Assembly (NCBI GenBank): GCA_034423115.1
Contig: DAOUJD010000066.1
Span: 1 to 64,000, forward strand
Length of the DNA stretch: 64,000 nt
Direction: 5' to 3'
Source: Bin87 sp034423115
Lineage (GTDB): Bacteria; Chloroflexota; Dehalococcoidia; Lucifugimonadales; UBA3495
Part shown: in pieces, positions 33,231-41,675 of the stretch
How the letters are laid out: the number at the start of each line of letters is the position of its first letter
Position numbering within the stretch: the first letter of the stretch is position 1
Made by a program: the position numbers and the translations under genes
Notes under the pieces: model-generated
The model's input: the letters and a program-made list of their open reading frames with translations, nothing else
What the model was told of the DNA's origin: nothing
Databases searched by the model: none

Positions 33231-33728
33231 TTAGAATGGCAGATCATCAACCCCCGTTTCAGAATTCCCACTGTAATAGTATCCATAGCGACCATAGCCT
33301 GACGGCTCAGGTTCTTCGTACGTCTTGAGCCGAAAGGAACCTGGCTCTGTCCATTCCCAATCATCGCTCTGGCTCATAAATTTGTGCACAGTTGCGATCA
33401 CGCTTGCTTTCTTTGCGTCCGAAAGGCCCGCTTCCAAAATCAGGACGCCAGCTTCAGTAGCCCTTACAATACCACCATTCATTTCGGCGATCCTATACAG
33501 TGCGGCCCTCTGCGTTTCGCAGTCTGAAATGGTATCGGCGGTGATTGGGTTACCTAGTTCTCCAGTATCACTCGGGTTTTCCAACGCATCTGTCAGCAAC
33601 GTTAGTGTGCGCTCGGTAGACCCGATATCGCGATCTACCGCTTTTGTTTGCTCCTCCAACTCTGCCCTTCTCGCGATCAAATCAGCGAGCAACCCTTCGA
33701 TGACATGCTTGGCCGAACGTGTGCTCAT
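33231..33728 (-). CDS. Hypothetical 165-aa protein with coiled coil and possible winged-helix domain
   Basis: No family was recognised. An N-terminal helical region (about 5-50, IEGLLADLIARRAELEEQTKAVDRDIGSTERTLTLL) looks like a coiled coil. Residues about 70-130 (QRAALYRIAEMNGGIVRATEAGVLILEAGL, then VHKFMSQSDDWEWTEPGSFRLK) look like a winged-helix fold. The C-terminus is Tyr/Gly/Ser-rich. A strong AGAGGAGA ribosome-binding site precedes the ATG at 33728. Base composition is clearly more AT-rich than the flanking remnant genes, suggesting separate arrival. It sits inside the interrupted type ISP gene. Confidence 0.7.
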   Translation of the reverse strand: MSTRSAKHVIEGLLADLIARRAELEEQTKAVDRDIGSTERTLTLLTDALENPSDTGELGNPITADTISDCETQRAALYRIAEMNGGIVRATEAGVLILEAGLSDAKKASVIATVHKFMSQSDDWEWTEPGSFRLKTYEEPEPSGYGRYGYYYSGNSETGVDDLPF

Positions 33729-33818
33729 GGATTGTCTCCTCTTCGGCGAATAGAGCTTCCTTGTTTAGGGTTGTTTTAGGCTTGTAACGCAATTACGATT
33801 GCCCCTACTATATAGAGG

Positions 33819-33907
33819 CGGAGGCGACAGGATTCGAACCTGCGGGGGTGCCCACACACCCTGTCCGATTTTGAGTCGGATGCTTTAAACCTCTCAGCCA
33901 CGCCTCC
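33819..33907 (-). tRNA. Class II tRNA, anticodon CAA (nominally tRNA-Leu, Ser-like body)
   Basis: A complete cloverleaf is visible on the minus strand. It has acceptor GGAGGCG / CGCCTCC, U8, a three-pair D stem with GAGAGGTTTAA loop, anticodon stem TCCGA / TCGGA with loop CTCAAAA (anticodon CAA), a five-pair long variable arm GGGTG / CACCC, and T arm GCAGG-TTCGAAT-CCTGT. The discriminator is G followed by CCT, so CCA is not fully encoded. The CAA anticodon reads Leu UUG, but the GGAG start, short D loop and G73 are typical of bacterial tRNA-Ser. It looks like tRNA-Ser(CGA) with one anticodon change. It is the only tRNA I see in the window. Confidence 0.85.
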
Positions 33908-33933
33908 GCGCCAATGGCTCTTTAGCCAATAGC

Positions 33934-33962
33934 ATTGTACCACCTTGCCGCGTGGGAACCAA
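33934..33962 (-). promoter_or_regulatory. Predicted promoter of the tRNA gene
   Basis: On the minus strand TTGGTT (33962-33957), a 17-nt spacer and TACAAT (33939-33934) place transcription start about 20 nt before the tRNA 5' end. Confidence 0.5.
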
Positions 33963-34295
33963 TGCTGCTTTTTTGTTTAGGGTAGAGCACAAGGCTTTGG
34001 TCAACTGGCTCCCCGAATGCGTATCTGGCGGACCCGGCGAGCCAAGTTCACTTAGGGTTAAGGAATCTCGTTTAGTATGCGGCGTTGTACCCAACTAGTC
34101 GATTCGATGATATCTCGCGGATTCGTTCGAATAAGCCGATCCATGGAACCATAACGGCAGGGATACACAGGAACAATTTCGCAACGAACACAATTTTGCT
34201 AGCTCAGCCAGTTCGCGAAACTAGTATTGTTGTTTATGTGCTCTGATTTCATACCAAGGAAACGAATCACGAACCCCACGTTTCCGGCGGCAGGT
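33963..34295. other. Gene-free stretch inside the interrupted type ISP locus
   Basis: I see no gene, RNA or repeat here. The sequence is AT-richer than the remnants on either side and shows no homology to the missing middle of the restriction-modification gene. Confidence 0.5.
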
Positions 34296-35035
34296 ATCAT
34301 TACCCCCTCTACCGGTACACGGAGGACGGCGAGCGGGTGAGCAACATCACGGAGTGGGGGTTGAGGCAGTTTCGGGAGCATTACGGGGACGACGGCATCG
34401 GGGACGAGGACGTGTTCGCCTACGTGTACGCCATGCTGCACGATCCGGCGTACCGGGAACGCTACGAGATCGACCTGCGGCGGGAGTTTCCGCGGGTGTT
34501 TTTCCAGGATGATTTCGCGTGGTGGGCCGGCAAGGGTCGGGAGTTGCTGGATCTGCACATCGGGTTTGAGTCGGTGGAGCCGTGGGGGTTGGAGCGGGTT
34601 GAGGCGGGGAGCGGGGCGACGCATGCATCGCCCCTACGAGGGGCATCTGACGGACGAGCGGGGAGGGACGGGTCACCCTCACCCCAGCCCTCTCCCGTCA
34701 AGGGAGAGGGGGCCAGTCCGCGGGTGATTTTGCGGGCGGACAAGGAGCGCGGGGTGATCCGGCTGGACGGGGAGACGACGCTGCGGGGTGTGCCGGCGGA
34801 GGCTTGGGAGTACCGGCTGGGTAGCAGGTCGGCGCTGGAGTGGGTGCTGGACCAATACAAGGAGCGCAAGCCCCGCGACCCCACCATCCGCGAGCGGTTC
34901 AACACCTACCGGTTCGCCGACTACAAGGAGCGCGTGATCGACCTGCTGGGGCGGGTCTGCGCGGTGAGCGCGTTCACCTCCACCATCGTGGACGAACTGG
35001 GCCGCAGGTCGTCAGTGGGGCAAGGCTCGACGTAG
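34296..35035 (+). pseudogene. Type ISP restriction-modification enzyme, C-terminal remnant
   Basis: The frame reads YHYPLYRYTEDGERVSNITEW, FREHYGDDGIGDEDVFAYVYAMLHDPAYRERYEIDLRREFPRVFF, then WEYRLGSRSALEWVLDQY, RDPTIRERFNTYRFADYKERVIDLLGRVCAVS. This is the target-recognition and C-terminal part of the same enzyme class as 32141-33172. A CCCTCTCCC-type palindrome (34688-34711) with flanks has been inserted in frame, adding about 35 residues of low-complexity sequence. No proper start exists upstream, and a GTG at 34337 could at most give a fragment. Confidence 0.8.
34688..34711. repeat. Short palindromic repeat, copy 3 (CCCTCTCCC family)
   Basis: CCCTCTCCC and AGGGAGAGGGG arms around GTCA, within a CACCCTCACCCCAG context like the copy at 722-744. 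It interrupts the type ISP remnant without breaking the frame. Confidence 0.8.
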
Positions 35036-35422
35036 CTGGAGGTAAGGAGCGGTGGGAACCGGGCGTGCCGGTGGGTTGTCGCGAATTTCGTCGTCAATTT
35101 TGCGGATGATTGGATCGCACGCCGGGATCCCGAGATATCAGGGCTTTTCCAAAACTGTGTGATTGAAGTCCATCCGCTCGTCCTGAGCTTGTCGAAGGAC
35201 GCGCTCGCGGTTCGAACCGCCAGAGGCGGACCTGCGGCCGGCTCCCGCCGGAGGCGGATTCTCCAGAGGCGAACCTGGGGGCGTGCCTCACCATGAGCGG
35301 GACGTGTGGCGACTTTGGAGAGCGACTGTCTGCCTATCTCCGGCTGGCGACGCTGCGGATCATTTTGGCTACAATCTTCTGATCGATTTTCAAGATCGTG
35401 GGAAAATCTATCGACGGTTGGG
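35036..35422. other. Gene-free stretch with REP-like palindromes
   Basis: No gene is seen. A REP-like palindrome (35168-35195, CCGCTCGTCCTGAGC / CTTGTCGAAGGACG) is related to those at 15882-15914 and about 45658-45690. It is followed by several CCAGAGGCGGA-type short repeats. The open frame on the minus strand is driven by these repeats. Confidence 0.6.
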
Positions 35423-35657
35423 CAGGGCAATCGCGTCTTAATGAGCGACAGCGCCGCCATTGGAATTGGCAGTAACGGACAGTGAATTCACAGGGATAAA
35501 CAGGATGAACGTGATGGACAGGATATTTTGATTTGGGAGTTTTGGGGTTATGGGCTGGTTTCGGGGACTTTCATGCAACGAGCTGTGTGGTCATTATCAC
35601 CAAACGGAATGTAATGCAGGCGCAGGCATCGTCTGTTTTGAAGACGCGATTGCCCTG
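35423..35657. mobile_element. MITE-like element, copy 2 (235 bp, 17-bp terminal inverted repeats)
   Basis: The ends are CAGGGCAATCGCGTCTT (35423-35439) and its exact complement (35641-35657). The body matches 2108-2341 with about a dozen substitutions and one extra G. Compared with copy 1, the fourth base of the terminal repeat has changed from A to G at one end and from T to C at the other, so pairing is kept. It ends 16 bp before a predicted promoter. Confidence 0.85.
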
Positions 35658-35672
35658 ACTCGTGGGCTGCTT

Positions 35673-35704
35673 TTGACGCTTGCATGGGTTCTGTGTTGTA
35701 TAAT
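35673..35704 (+). promoter_or_regulatory. Possible promoter of the radical SAM-fabF-recJ operon
   Basis: TTGACG (35673-35678) and a perfect TATAAT (35699-35704) are separated by 20 nt, which is longer than optimal. The -10 box is good, and the position just after the repeat element mirrors the nuo promoter. Confidence 0.4.
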
Positions 35705-35818
35705 GTGGCGAACTGTGAAATAACGTTACCCTAAGCCCCGATTGTCACTCCAAATACGGTTCACTTCTGTCCAACAGCATCATCCAGCCGTATTTTGCCA
35801 TTTGGAGAACGTGCGCTG

Positions 35819-37663
35819 ATGACCGCCATACCTTTGCTCGACGAAAAATTTGACGGTACCCCGGCCACCTTTTCGCCCGTTGCCATCCACCCGCAGGGTG
35901 ACCGCACCCGACGGGTGATGATGGTGCAACCGGCGTCGGCGGGGGGCAATTTTGAATACATCGCCATCCCTCGGCAGGGCATGTTGTTCTTATCCGGCGC
36001 CCTGGCCCAGTGGGACGGACCCTACGTGTACGAGCGGGACATCTGGTTCGAAGACCGGCTGGGCCGCATGGATCCGGACAAGGACCTGGACGGCGTTGAC
36101 GTCCTGATGATCACGGCTTTGATCAACGAGACGCCCCGGGCCTACGAACTGGCCCGCCTGGCCCGTGGGTTCCACCCGAACCTCGTTATTTTGGGCGGCG
36201 GTCCCCAAATGAGCCCGCTGGCCGAAGAGGCTTTCGCCCGGGGCGATTTCGACGTGATCGTGAATCGCGAAGGCGAAGACATAATCGGTCAGCTCTGCGA
36301 CATCCTGCTGACGTGGCGCGACGACCGCAAGTACCAATACCTGGAGCGAGTCGCCGGGATCACGTTCATGCGCGACGGCAACGTGGTGGTGACGCGACGC
36401 AAGGGATTGGTTGCGCCCGACTTCGTTGAACTCCCTGATTTCCGGTCCATTCGCGGACTGTCGCCCGGCAACCCCATGGCCGGCGCGGTGCTGGAAACCG
36501 TGCGCGGTTGCACCGAAAACTGCTCCTACTGCCAGGTAATCCAGCAATTCCTGGGGTATCGTCTGGTCAGTCGGGAGACCGAATTCAAGCGTCTTGAGCA
36601 GTTGGAGGATCTCGCCGCCGACGGGCTGATTCACACCGGCCGGAACGGCAAGTTCAACGTCTTCATCTCCGACGACCTCCACACGCCACCCCTGCGGGCG
36701 GTCAAGTTCAGGAACGAACGCCTGGAGCGCCTCCAGAGCTGGCAGGGTCGCACCGATTCCATGAACATGATCTGTCAGGCCCGGGCGGAGATCGGTCAGG
36801 ATGACGAGTTGGCCGACGCGCTGATGGCCGCCAACGTGAAAATGCTCTACCTGGGCGTGGAATCCAACAATGCCGAGAGCCTGGCCGCCGTGCGCAAACG
36901 GCAGGAACCGGGCCAGATGGAGCGCGACCTGGTTCATCTGAATGAAAAGGGGTTCTCCGTGGTGGCTATGACCATCATCGGCCTGCCCTACGACACGGAA
37001 GAGTCCATCATGACCCTGGCCGACTGGGTAACCCAGCACAGCCGCTACCAGACCGCCAACCTGCTCACTCCGCTGCCGGCTACTTCCAACTGGAGCCTCA
37101 AACCCCTGAACGCCGACGGCGAACCGTTGCAGGAAGGGGAAATGCGCCCCTACGAGCTGTACACGGGTCGCCAATTCGTCCACGAAGACGAGCGGTGGAC
37201 GATGGCCGAAAGCCGGGAATTATTTGACAAGTACAACTCCAAGCTCACGTCCATCGACGCTCTGTACGGTCGGATCTTCCGCATACTCGGCAACTACCGG
37301 ATGCGGCAAGCCCGCAGCGTGCAGGACCTCTCCGAGACCACCGAAACCATGCGCACCTGGTCCCACCAGGTGCAGCAGGCGGGCAAGGAATTTGGGGAGA
37401 ATCTCCACGTCCGGGTCACCGAAATGGCGGAGACGCTCCGAACCGTGAGTCAGCCTCTGTCCAACATGGGCGCCGACTTCATGGATAACCTGCGGGTTCG
37501 GATCAACGAGACCTCCGACGCGTTGCGGAATTACTCCGAACGCGCCGACTCCGGCAGCAAAGACGTGGCTGCAAATATAACCGCGCGCGTAAGCGAGGTT
37601 ACCGAGATGCTCAACGGCGTGCTCGACTCCAGCCAGCGGCGAAATCCCAATCGGGCCCGCTAG
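35819..37663 (+). CDS. B12-binding-type radical SAM protein with helical C-terminal tail
   Basis: About 614 residues. The N-terminal part (about 30-180) resembles a cobalamin-binding Rossmann domain (DVLMITALINETPRAYELARLARGFHPNLVILGGGPQMSP). It lacks a visible DxHxxG, so cobalamin may not be bound. The radical SAM core follows with ETVRGCTENCSYCQVIQQ holding the three [4Fe-4S] cysteines, then LYLGVESNNAESL and TIIGLPYDTEESI. From about residue 510, amphipathic helical near-repeats (LHVRVTEMAETLRTVSQPL, LRVRINETSDALRNY, ITARVSEVTEMLNGV) form an apolipoprotein-like tail. The ATG at 35819 has GGAGA 10 nt upstream and is preferred to the TTG at 35795. Its stop abuts fabF. The substrate is unknown. 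Confidence 0.8.
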   Translation: MTAIPLLDEKFDGTPATFSPVAIHPQGDRTRRVMMVQPASAGGNFEYIAIPRQGMLFLSGALAQWDGPYVYERDIWFEDRLGRMDPDKDLDGVDVLMITALINETPRAYELARLARGFHPNLVILGGGPQMSPLAEEAFARGDFDVIVNREGEDIIGQLCDILLTWRDDRKYQYLERVAGITFMRDGNVVVTRRKGLVAPDFVELPDFRSIRGLSPGNPMAGAVLETVRGCTENCSYCQVIQQFLGYRLVSRETEFKRLEQLEDLAADGLIHTGRNGKFNVFISDDLHTPPLRAVKFRNERLERLQSWQGRTDSMNMICQARAEIGQDDELADALMAANVKMLYLGVESNNAESLAAVRKRQEPGQMERDLVHLNEKGFSVVAMTIIGLPYDTEESIMTLADWVTQHSRYQTANLLTPLPATSNWSLKPLNADGEPLQEGEMRPYELYTGRQFVHEDERWTMAESRELFDKYNSKLTSIDALYGRIFRILGNYRMRQARSVQDLSETTETMRTWSHQVQQAGKEFGENLHVRVTEMAETLRTVSQPLSNMGADFMDNLRVRINETSDALRNYSERADSGSKDVAANITARVSEVTEMLNGVLDSSQRRNPNRAR

Positions 37664-38923
37664 ATGTCCACCGGCGGTCGGTCCGCGCGAAAGGTTGTCG
37701 TAACGGGTTTGGGTATGGTCAGCCCGCTGGGGTTGACCGTCTCGGATAGCTGGAATGGGGTCGCGGCCGGCAAATCCGGCATAGACTACATCACCAGTTT
37801 CGATGCCGAGGCTTATGACACCCGGTTTGCCGCTGAGGTCAAAGGCTTCGATCCGGAGAATTACCTGGATCGCAAAGACGCCAGACGGATGGACCGGTTC
37901 GCGCAATTCGCCGCGGTCGCTGCCCAGGAAGCGTGTGCCCAGGCCGGACTAGAACCCCGGGAGATGGACCGCTACAGCGTCCACGTGGTCATCGGCAGCG
38001 GGATCGGTGGGCTCAGCACACTTACTGAGCAGCACAAGGTGCTGTTGGAGCGCGGCCCCCGCCGGGTTTCTCCTTTTCTGATTCCGATGATGCTGGCGGA
38101 CATGGGTTCCGCCCAGGTTTCCATGGTCACCGGTGCCATGGGCGCCAACTATTGCATCACGTCGTCGTGCAGCAGCGGCGCGGACGCCATCGGGGCCGGT
38201 TGGGAGCTCATCAGCAACGGCCGCGCGGACGTGGTCCTGGCGGGTGGTGCTGAGGCGCCCATCACGCCATTGGGTGTGGCCGGTTTCAACGCGCTGCGGG
38301 CTCTCTCGCGGCAGAATGATAACCCACAGCGCGCCAGCCAGCCTTTCAACCGGCATCGGGACGGATTTGTCCTGGCCGAAGGCGCGGCTGTGTTGGTGCT
38401 GGAAAGCGCGGAGCATGCTGCCGCCAGGGGAGCGCGCCCACTGGCGGATCTGCAAGGCTACGCGGCCACCAGCGATTCCCATCACCTGACCGAACCCAAC
38501 CCTACCGGGCAAAGCGCCGCCGCTGCCGTCACCGCTGCGTTGGAGGCTGCGCAACTGGCCGCGTCGGACGTTGATTACCTGAACGCCCATGGGACATCGA
38601 CTCCGTTGAACGACTGGCACGAGACCAAGGCGTTGAAACTGGCTTTGGGCGATGAGGCGTATCGGATCCCGGTGAGCAGCACCAAGAGCATGACCGGCCA
38701 TCTGCTGGGGGCCGGAGGCGCGTTGGAAGCCGCCCTGTGCACCGTGGCGCTTGGTGAAGGCGTTATGCCGCCCACAATCAATCTGGACGACCCCGATGAC
38801 GAGTGCGACCTGGACTACGTGCCCAATTCGGCGCGGCGCGCTGACCTCAACGTGGTGTTGAGCAATTCGTTTGGATTTGGCGGTCACAATTCCGTCATTG
38901 TTCTGACGCGCGCAGATCTGTGA
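37664..38923 (+). CDS. fabF: 3-oxoacyl-ACP synthase II (KAS II), first copy
   Basis: A 419-residue thiolase-fold condensing enzyme that extends acyl-ACP with malonyl-ACP. The catalytic Cys is Cys169 in YCITSSCSSGADAIG, and the two His are in NAHGTSTPLND and TKSMTGHLLGAGGALEA. The C-terminal FGFGGHNSVIVL is standard. It begins directly after the radical SAM stop and its TGA overlaps the recJ GTG, so the three genes form one transcript. A second, clearly distinct KAS II gene is at 48217-49470. One of them may serve a specialised lipid or polyketide. Confidence 0.93.
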   Translation: MSTGGRSARKVVVTGLGMVSPLGLTVSDSWNGVAAGKSGIDYITSFDAEAYDTRFAAEVKGFDPENYLDRKDARRMDRFAQFAAVAAQEACAQAGLEPREMDRYSVHVVIGSGIGGLSTLTEQHKVLLERGPRRVSPFLIPMMLADMGSAQVSMVTGAMGANYCITSSCSSGADAIGAGWELISNGRADVVLAGGAEAPITPLGVAGFNALRALSRQNDNPQRASQPFNRHRDGFVLAEGAAVLVLESAEHAAARGARPLADLQGYAATSDSHHLTEPNPTGQSAAAAVTAALEAAQLAASDVDYLNAHGTSTPLNDWHETKALKLALGDEAYRIPVSSTKSMTGHLLGAGGALEAALCTVALGEGVMPPTINLDDPDDECDLDYVPNSARRADLNVVLSNSFGFGGHNSVIVLTRADL

Positions 38924-40617
38924 ATGCGCTGACCTCCGGACCGAAACCGAAGAGGTGGTTGCCTCCTCCGCCCGTTGATGGGCATAGGCTGCCTTCCGGC
39001 CTCCCCGACGCAGCGGTCCAATTGCTGTTGTCGCGCGGCATCGGCAACTCCAAGGCGCTTGATCAATTCCTTAACCCCGGCGGACTGCCTTATTCCCCGG
39101 ATTTGCTGGCTGGCGTAGAAGCAGCCGTTCCGCGTCTGGCCCGGGCGGTCCAATCGGGAGAAACGGTAGCGGTATTCGGAGATTTTGACGTCGATGGCAT
39201 CTCCGGGACCACCATATTGACAGAAACCCTGGAACGCCTGGGCGCCAAGGTTATCCCCTATCTGCCCCATCCGGTTGCCGAGGGCCACGGAATGACCACC
39301 GAGGCGATCAAGAGGTTGATCTCCCAGGGCGCCTCACTGATCGTAACCGTTGATTGCGGCATCAGTGATGCCGACGTAGTTTCGTATGCGCGCGGTTCCG
39401 GTTCCGAGGTCATCATCACCGACCATCACACGCCCCCGCCGGAGCGTCCCGAGGCATTCGCCATCGTGAATCCCCGAATGCCGGGAAACACATACCCGTT
39501 CCCGGAACTGTGCGGCGCGGGTATTGCCTACAAGCTGGCGACTGCACTTTTGGAGTACCTGGGTGAATCTCCGGACGCCTCTCTGCTGGAACTGGCCGCA
39601 TTGGGAACGATTGCTGATCTGGTGCCGTTGCGGGACGAGAACCGTTATCTGGTCCAAGAAGGTCTGGCCGCCTTGGGCAATACAACCCGACCGGGATTGA
39701 GGGCAATGTTCCGGCGCATCAATCTCGAGGGCGTAGAGCTTCATGCTGAAGATATTGCGTTCCGAATCGCGCCGCGCCTCAACTCTTCCGGAAGAATGGC
39801 GCATCCCGAAACATCGCTCCAACTTTTGCTCACGCGCGACACGCGGGAAGCTGATCGGCTGGCCAGCCAACTTGAGCAATACAACACTCAGAGACGGGAT
39901 TTGACCGCCGCTGCCTGCGAGATAGCCATCGAACGCATTGCCTCTTTGGATCAAATCCCTCCCATCATCGTCATACACGACGAGGCGTTTACACCTGGGA
40001 TAAACGGGTTGATCGCCAGCCGACTGGTGGAGATTTTCAATCGACCCGCGGTTGCCCTGGCCCGTGCGGACGAAAGCCACCTAGTTGCCAGCGCCAGGAG
40101 TCCGGGTAGCCCAAGTCTCATCGAAATAATCTCCCAGTGTCGTGACCTTTTGGTCCGTTATGGTGGGCACGCCGCTGCCGCCGGGTTCACGGTTCACGAC
40201 ACGAAAGTGACCGAAGTTGCTCGGCGCTTGGAAAGCATTGCCAGGTCGGAAATGGGATTATTCGAACCGGAAGCGACGTTGGAAATTCACGCGGAAGGCA
40301 GCCTCGACCAATTGCTTAGTCCTGAGTTGGCCCGGTTCTGCGCGCAGTTGGAGCCCTTCGGCAAGGACAATCCTACCCCGATGTTCCTGACCCGCCGCGC
40401 CCATGTTGTCAGTTGGGGATACGTGGGCGGCCAAGGTCAGCACCTCAAGCTCAACGTATCCAGCGGTGGCCGAGCCATCGACGCCTTGTCGTGGAATCAC
40501 CAGTCGGGTTGGCCGGGCTATTCAACTGTGGACCTGGTATTCCAGCTTGCCGAGGATCGCTACCGGGGCGAAAGCAGGACCTATCTGCGGATCGAGGATA
40601 TCCGGCCCGCTGTTTAG
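38920..40617 (+). CDS. recJ: Single-stranded-DNA-specific exonuclease RecJ
   Basis: A 565-residue DHH-family 5'-3' exonuclease acting in recombinational repair. The metal site is visible as AVFGDFDVDGISGTTI (motif I), VTVDCGISD and VIITDHHTPP (the DHH motif), then AALGTIADLVPL. The DHHA1 part has RYGGHAAAAGFTV. A C-terminal OB-fold domain ends the protein. The GTG at 38920 overlaps the fabF stop by four bases. The length is in the normal range for Chloroflexi and Gram-positive RecJ. Confidence 0.94.
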   Translation: MNALTSGPKPKRWLPPPPVDGHRLPSGLPDAAVQLLLSRGIGNSKALDQFLNPGGLPYSPDLLAGVEAAVPRLARAVQSGETVAVFGDFDVDGISGTTILTETLERLGAKVIPYLPHPVAEGHGMTTEAIKRLISQGASLIVTVDCGISDADVVSYARGSGSEVIITDHHTPPPERPEAFAIVNPRMPGNTYPFPELCGAGIAYKLATALLEYLGESPDASLLELAALGTIADLVPLRDENRYLVQEGLAALGNTTRPGLRAMFRRINLEGVELHAEDIAFRIAPRLNSSGRMAHPETSLQLLLTRDTREADRLASQLEQYNTQRRDLTAAACEIAIERIASLDQIPPIIVIHDEAFTPGINGLIASRLVEIFNRPAVALARADESHLVASARSPGSPSLIEIISQCRDLLVRYGGHAAAAGFTVHDTKVTEVARRLESIARSEMGLFEPEATLEIHAEGSLDQLLSPELARFCAQLEPFGKDNPTPMFLTRRAHVVSWGYVGGQGQHLKLNVSSGGRAIDALSWNHQSGWPGYSTVDLVFQLAEDRYRGESRTYLRIEDIRPAV

Positions 40618-40728
40618 TCGATAGGTTCGCCCAGCGCGCGCCCATTTTGGGGTTCAGGGGGTCGCGGGTATTCTGCGGCCCGGAACGCCGGTCCGTCGGC
40701 GCATTCGCGGAGACCAGCCGTTGGCAAA

Positions 40729-41640
40729 CTAAGAATCGTCCGATTCCTCGGCGGACCGAGACCGTGCGTTCGCAGTGGGCCGCACCAATCGTGCCCGGTA
40801 GATCAGTAACGGCACTGTGATCAGCATGATGACCAACGCCACCAGCTGCGCTTCGTTGAATCCGAACACATAGGTGTTTTGCTCCTCGCGAACGAACGAT
40901 ATGAAGAACCTTCCGGCCGAGTATCCGGCAAAGAAAAGAGCGAAAAGCATCCCGCGCGGCCTAATGCGGTCCCGCATCAGCCATAGCACGCCGGCCCAGA
41001 TCAGACAGAAGATCAATTCGTAGGCCACCGCCGGGTGAGACGCTGGCCGCCCGTAGCCGAAACTGTCCGGATCGGTGTACACCCAGCCCCACGGCAGTTC
41101 CGTGAAACTGGACCAGTGCTCGCCGTTGATGACGTCCCCGATCCTCCCTATGGCCAGCGCTATCAGGAGCGCCGGGGATGCTATGTCGGCCAGGTGCGAC
41201 ACCGAGGGGATCTGGGGGAAGGGGCGGTGCAGGCCGGTCCAACGTAGCCCGGCGTTGTCGCAGACTCGATGCAGCCATTCGGCGTTGCGCGTCAGGATGT
41301 AGGTGGCCCCTCCTGCGAATCCGCCGAGGTATGCGCCGAATATGGCGATGCCACCGTTCCAGAATTGAACGATTCGCATTGGATCGTACTGGTAAACGTC
41401 GTCCCAGAAGTCGATCACGTGCAGCACTCTAGCGCCGATGATCCCCCCAATGATGCACCAGGTGGACACCGAGAGGATGGCGTCGCCGTCAAGGCCATCT
41501 CGTCTCCCCCAACGCCAGGTGAGATAAACGGCCACGGCGACCGCGACGAATGTGAAGAATCCGTGCCACGAAAGTATGAAACCCGCTGTCCGGATGATGT
41601 CCGGGTCGAAAGGTATGCTGATGACCGCAAGGATGTCCAT
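40729..41640 (-). CDS. lgt: Prolipoprotein diacylglyceryl transferase
   Basis: A 303-residue polytopic membrane enzyme that attaches diacylglycerol to the lipobox Cys of prelipoproteins. About seven helices are predicted. Key regions are LSWHGFFTFVA, GARVLHVIDFW, the FWNGGIAIFGAYLGGF segment and the Lgt signature IGRIGDVINGEHW with its essential Arg. GYSAGRFFISFVRE is near the C-terminus. Residues about 130-160 form an extended loop. It is on the minus strand, 35 bp after ispE. Confidence 0.93.
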   Translation of the reverse strand: MDILAVISIPFDPDIIRTAGFILSWHGFFTFVAVAVAVYLTWRWGRRDGLDGDAILSVSTWCIIGGIIGARVLHVIDFWDDVYQYDPMRIVQFWNGGIAIFGAYLGGFAGGATYILTRNAEWLHRVCDNAGLRWTGLHRPFPQIPSVSHLADIASPALLIALAIGRIGDVINGEHWSSFTELPWGWVYTDPDSFGYGRPASHPAVAYELIFCLIWAGVLWLMRDRIRPRGMLFALFFAGYSAGRFFISFVREEQNTYVFGFNEAQLVALVIMLITVPLLIYRARLVRPTANARSRSAEESDDS

Positions 41641-41675
41641 GAAAAATCAATGTCCTGAGAAATTTGGCTGGAACA

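Noticed and set aside
34921..35460. 179-codon minus-strand frame
   Set aside because: It runs antisense to the type ISP remnant and through REP-like palindromes, and starts inside the MITE copy. No family or ribosome-binding site.
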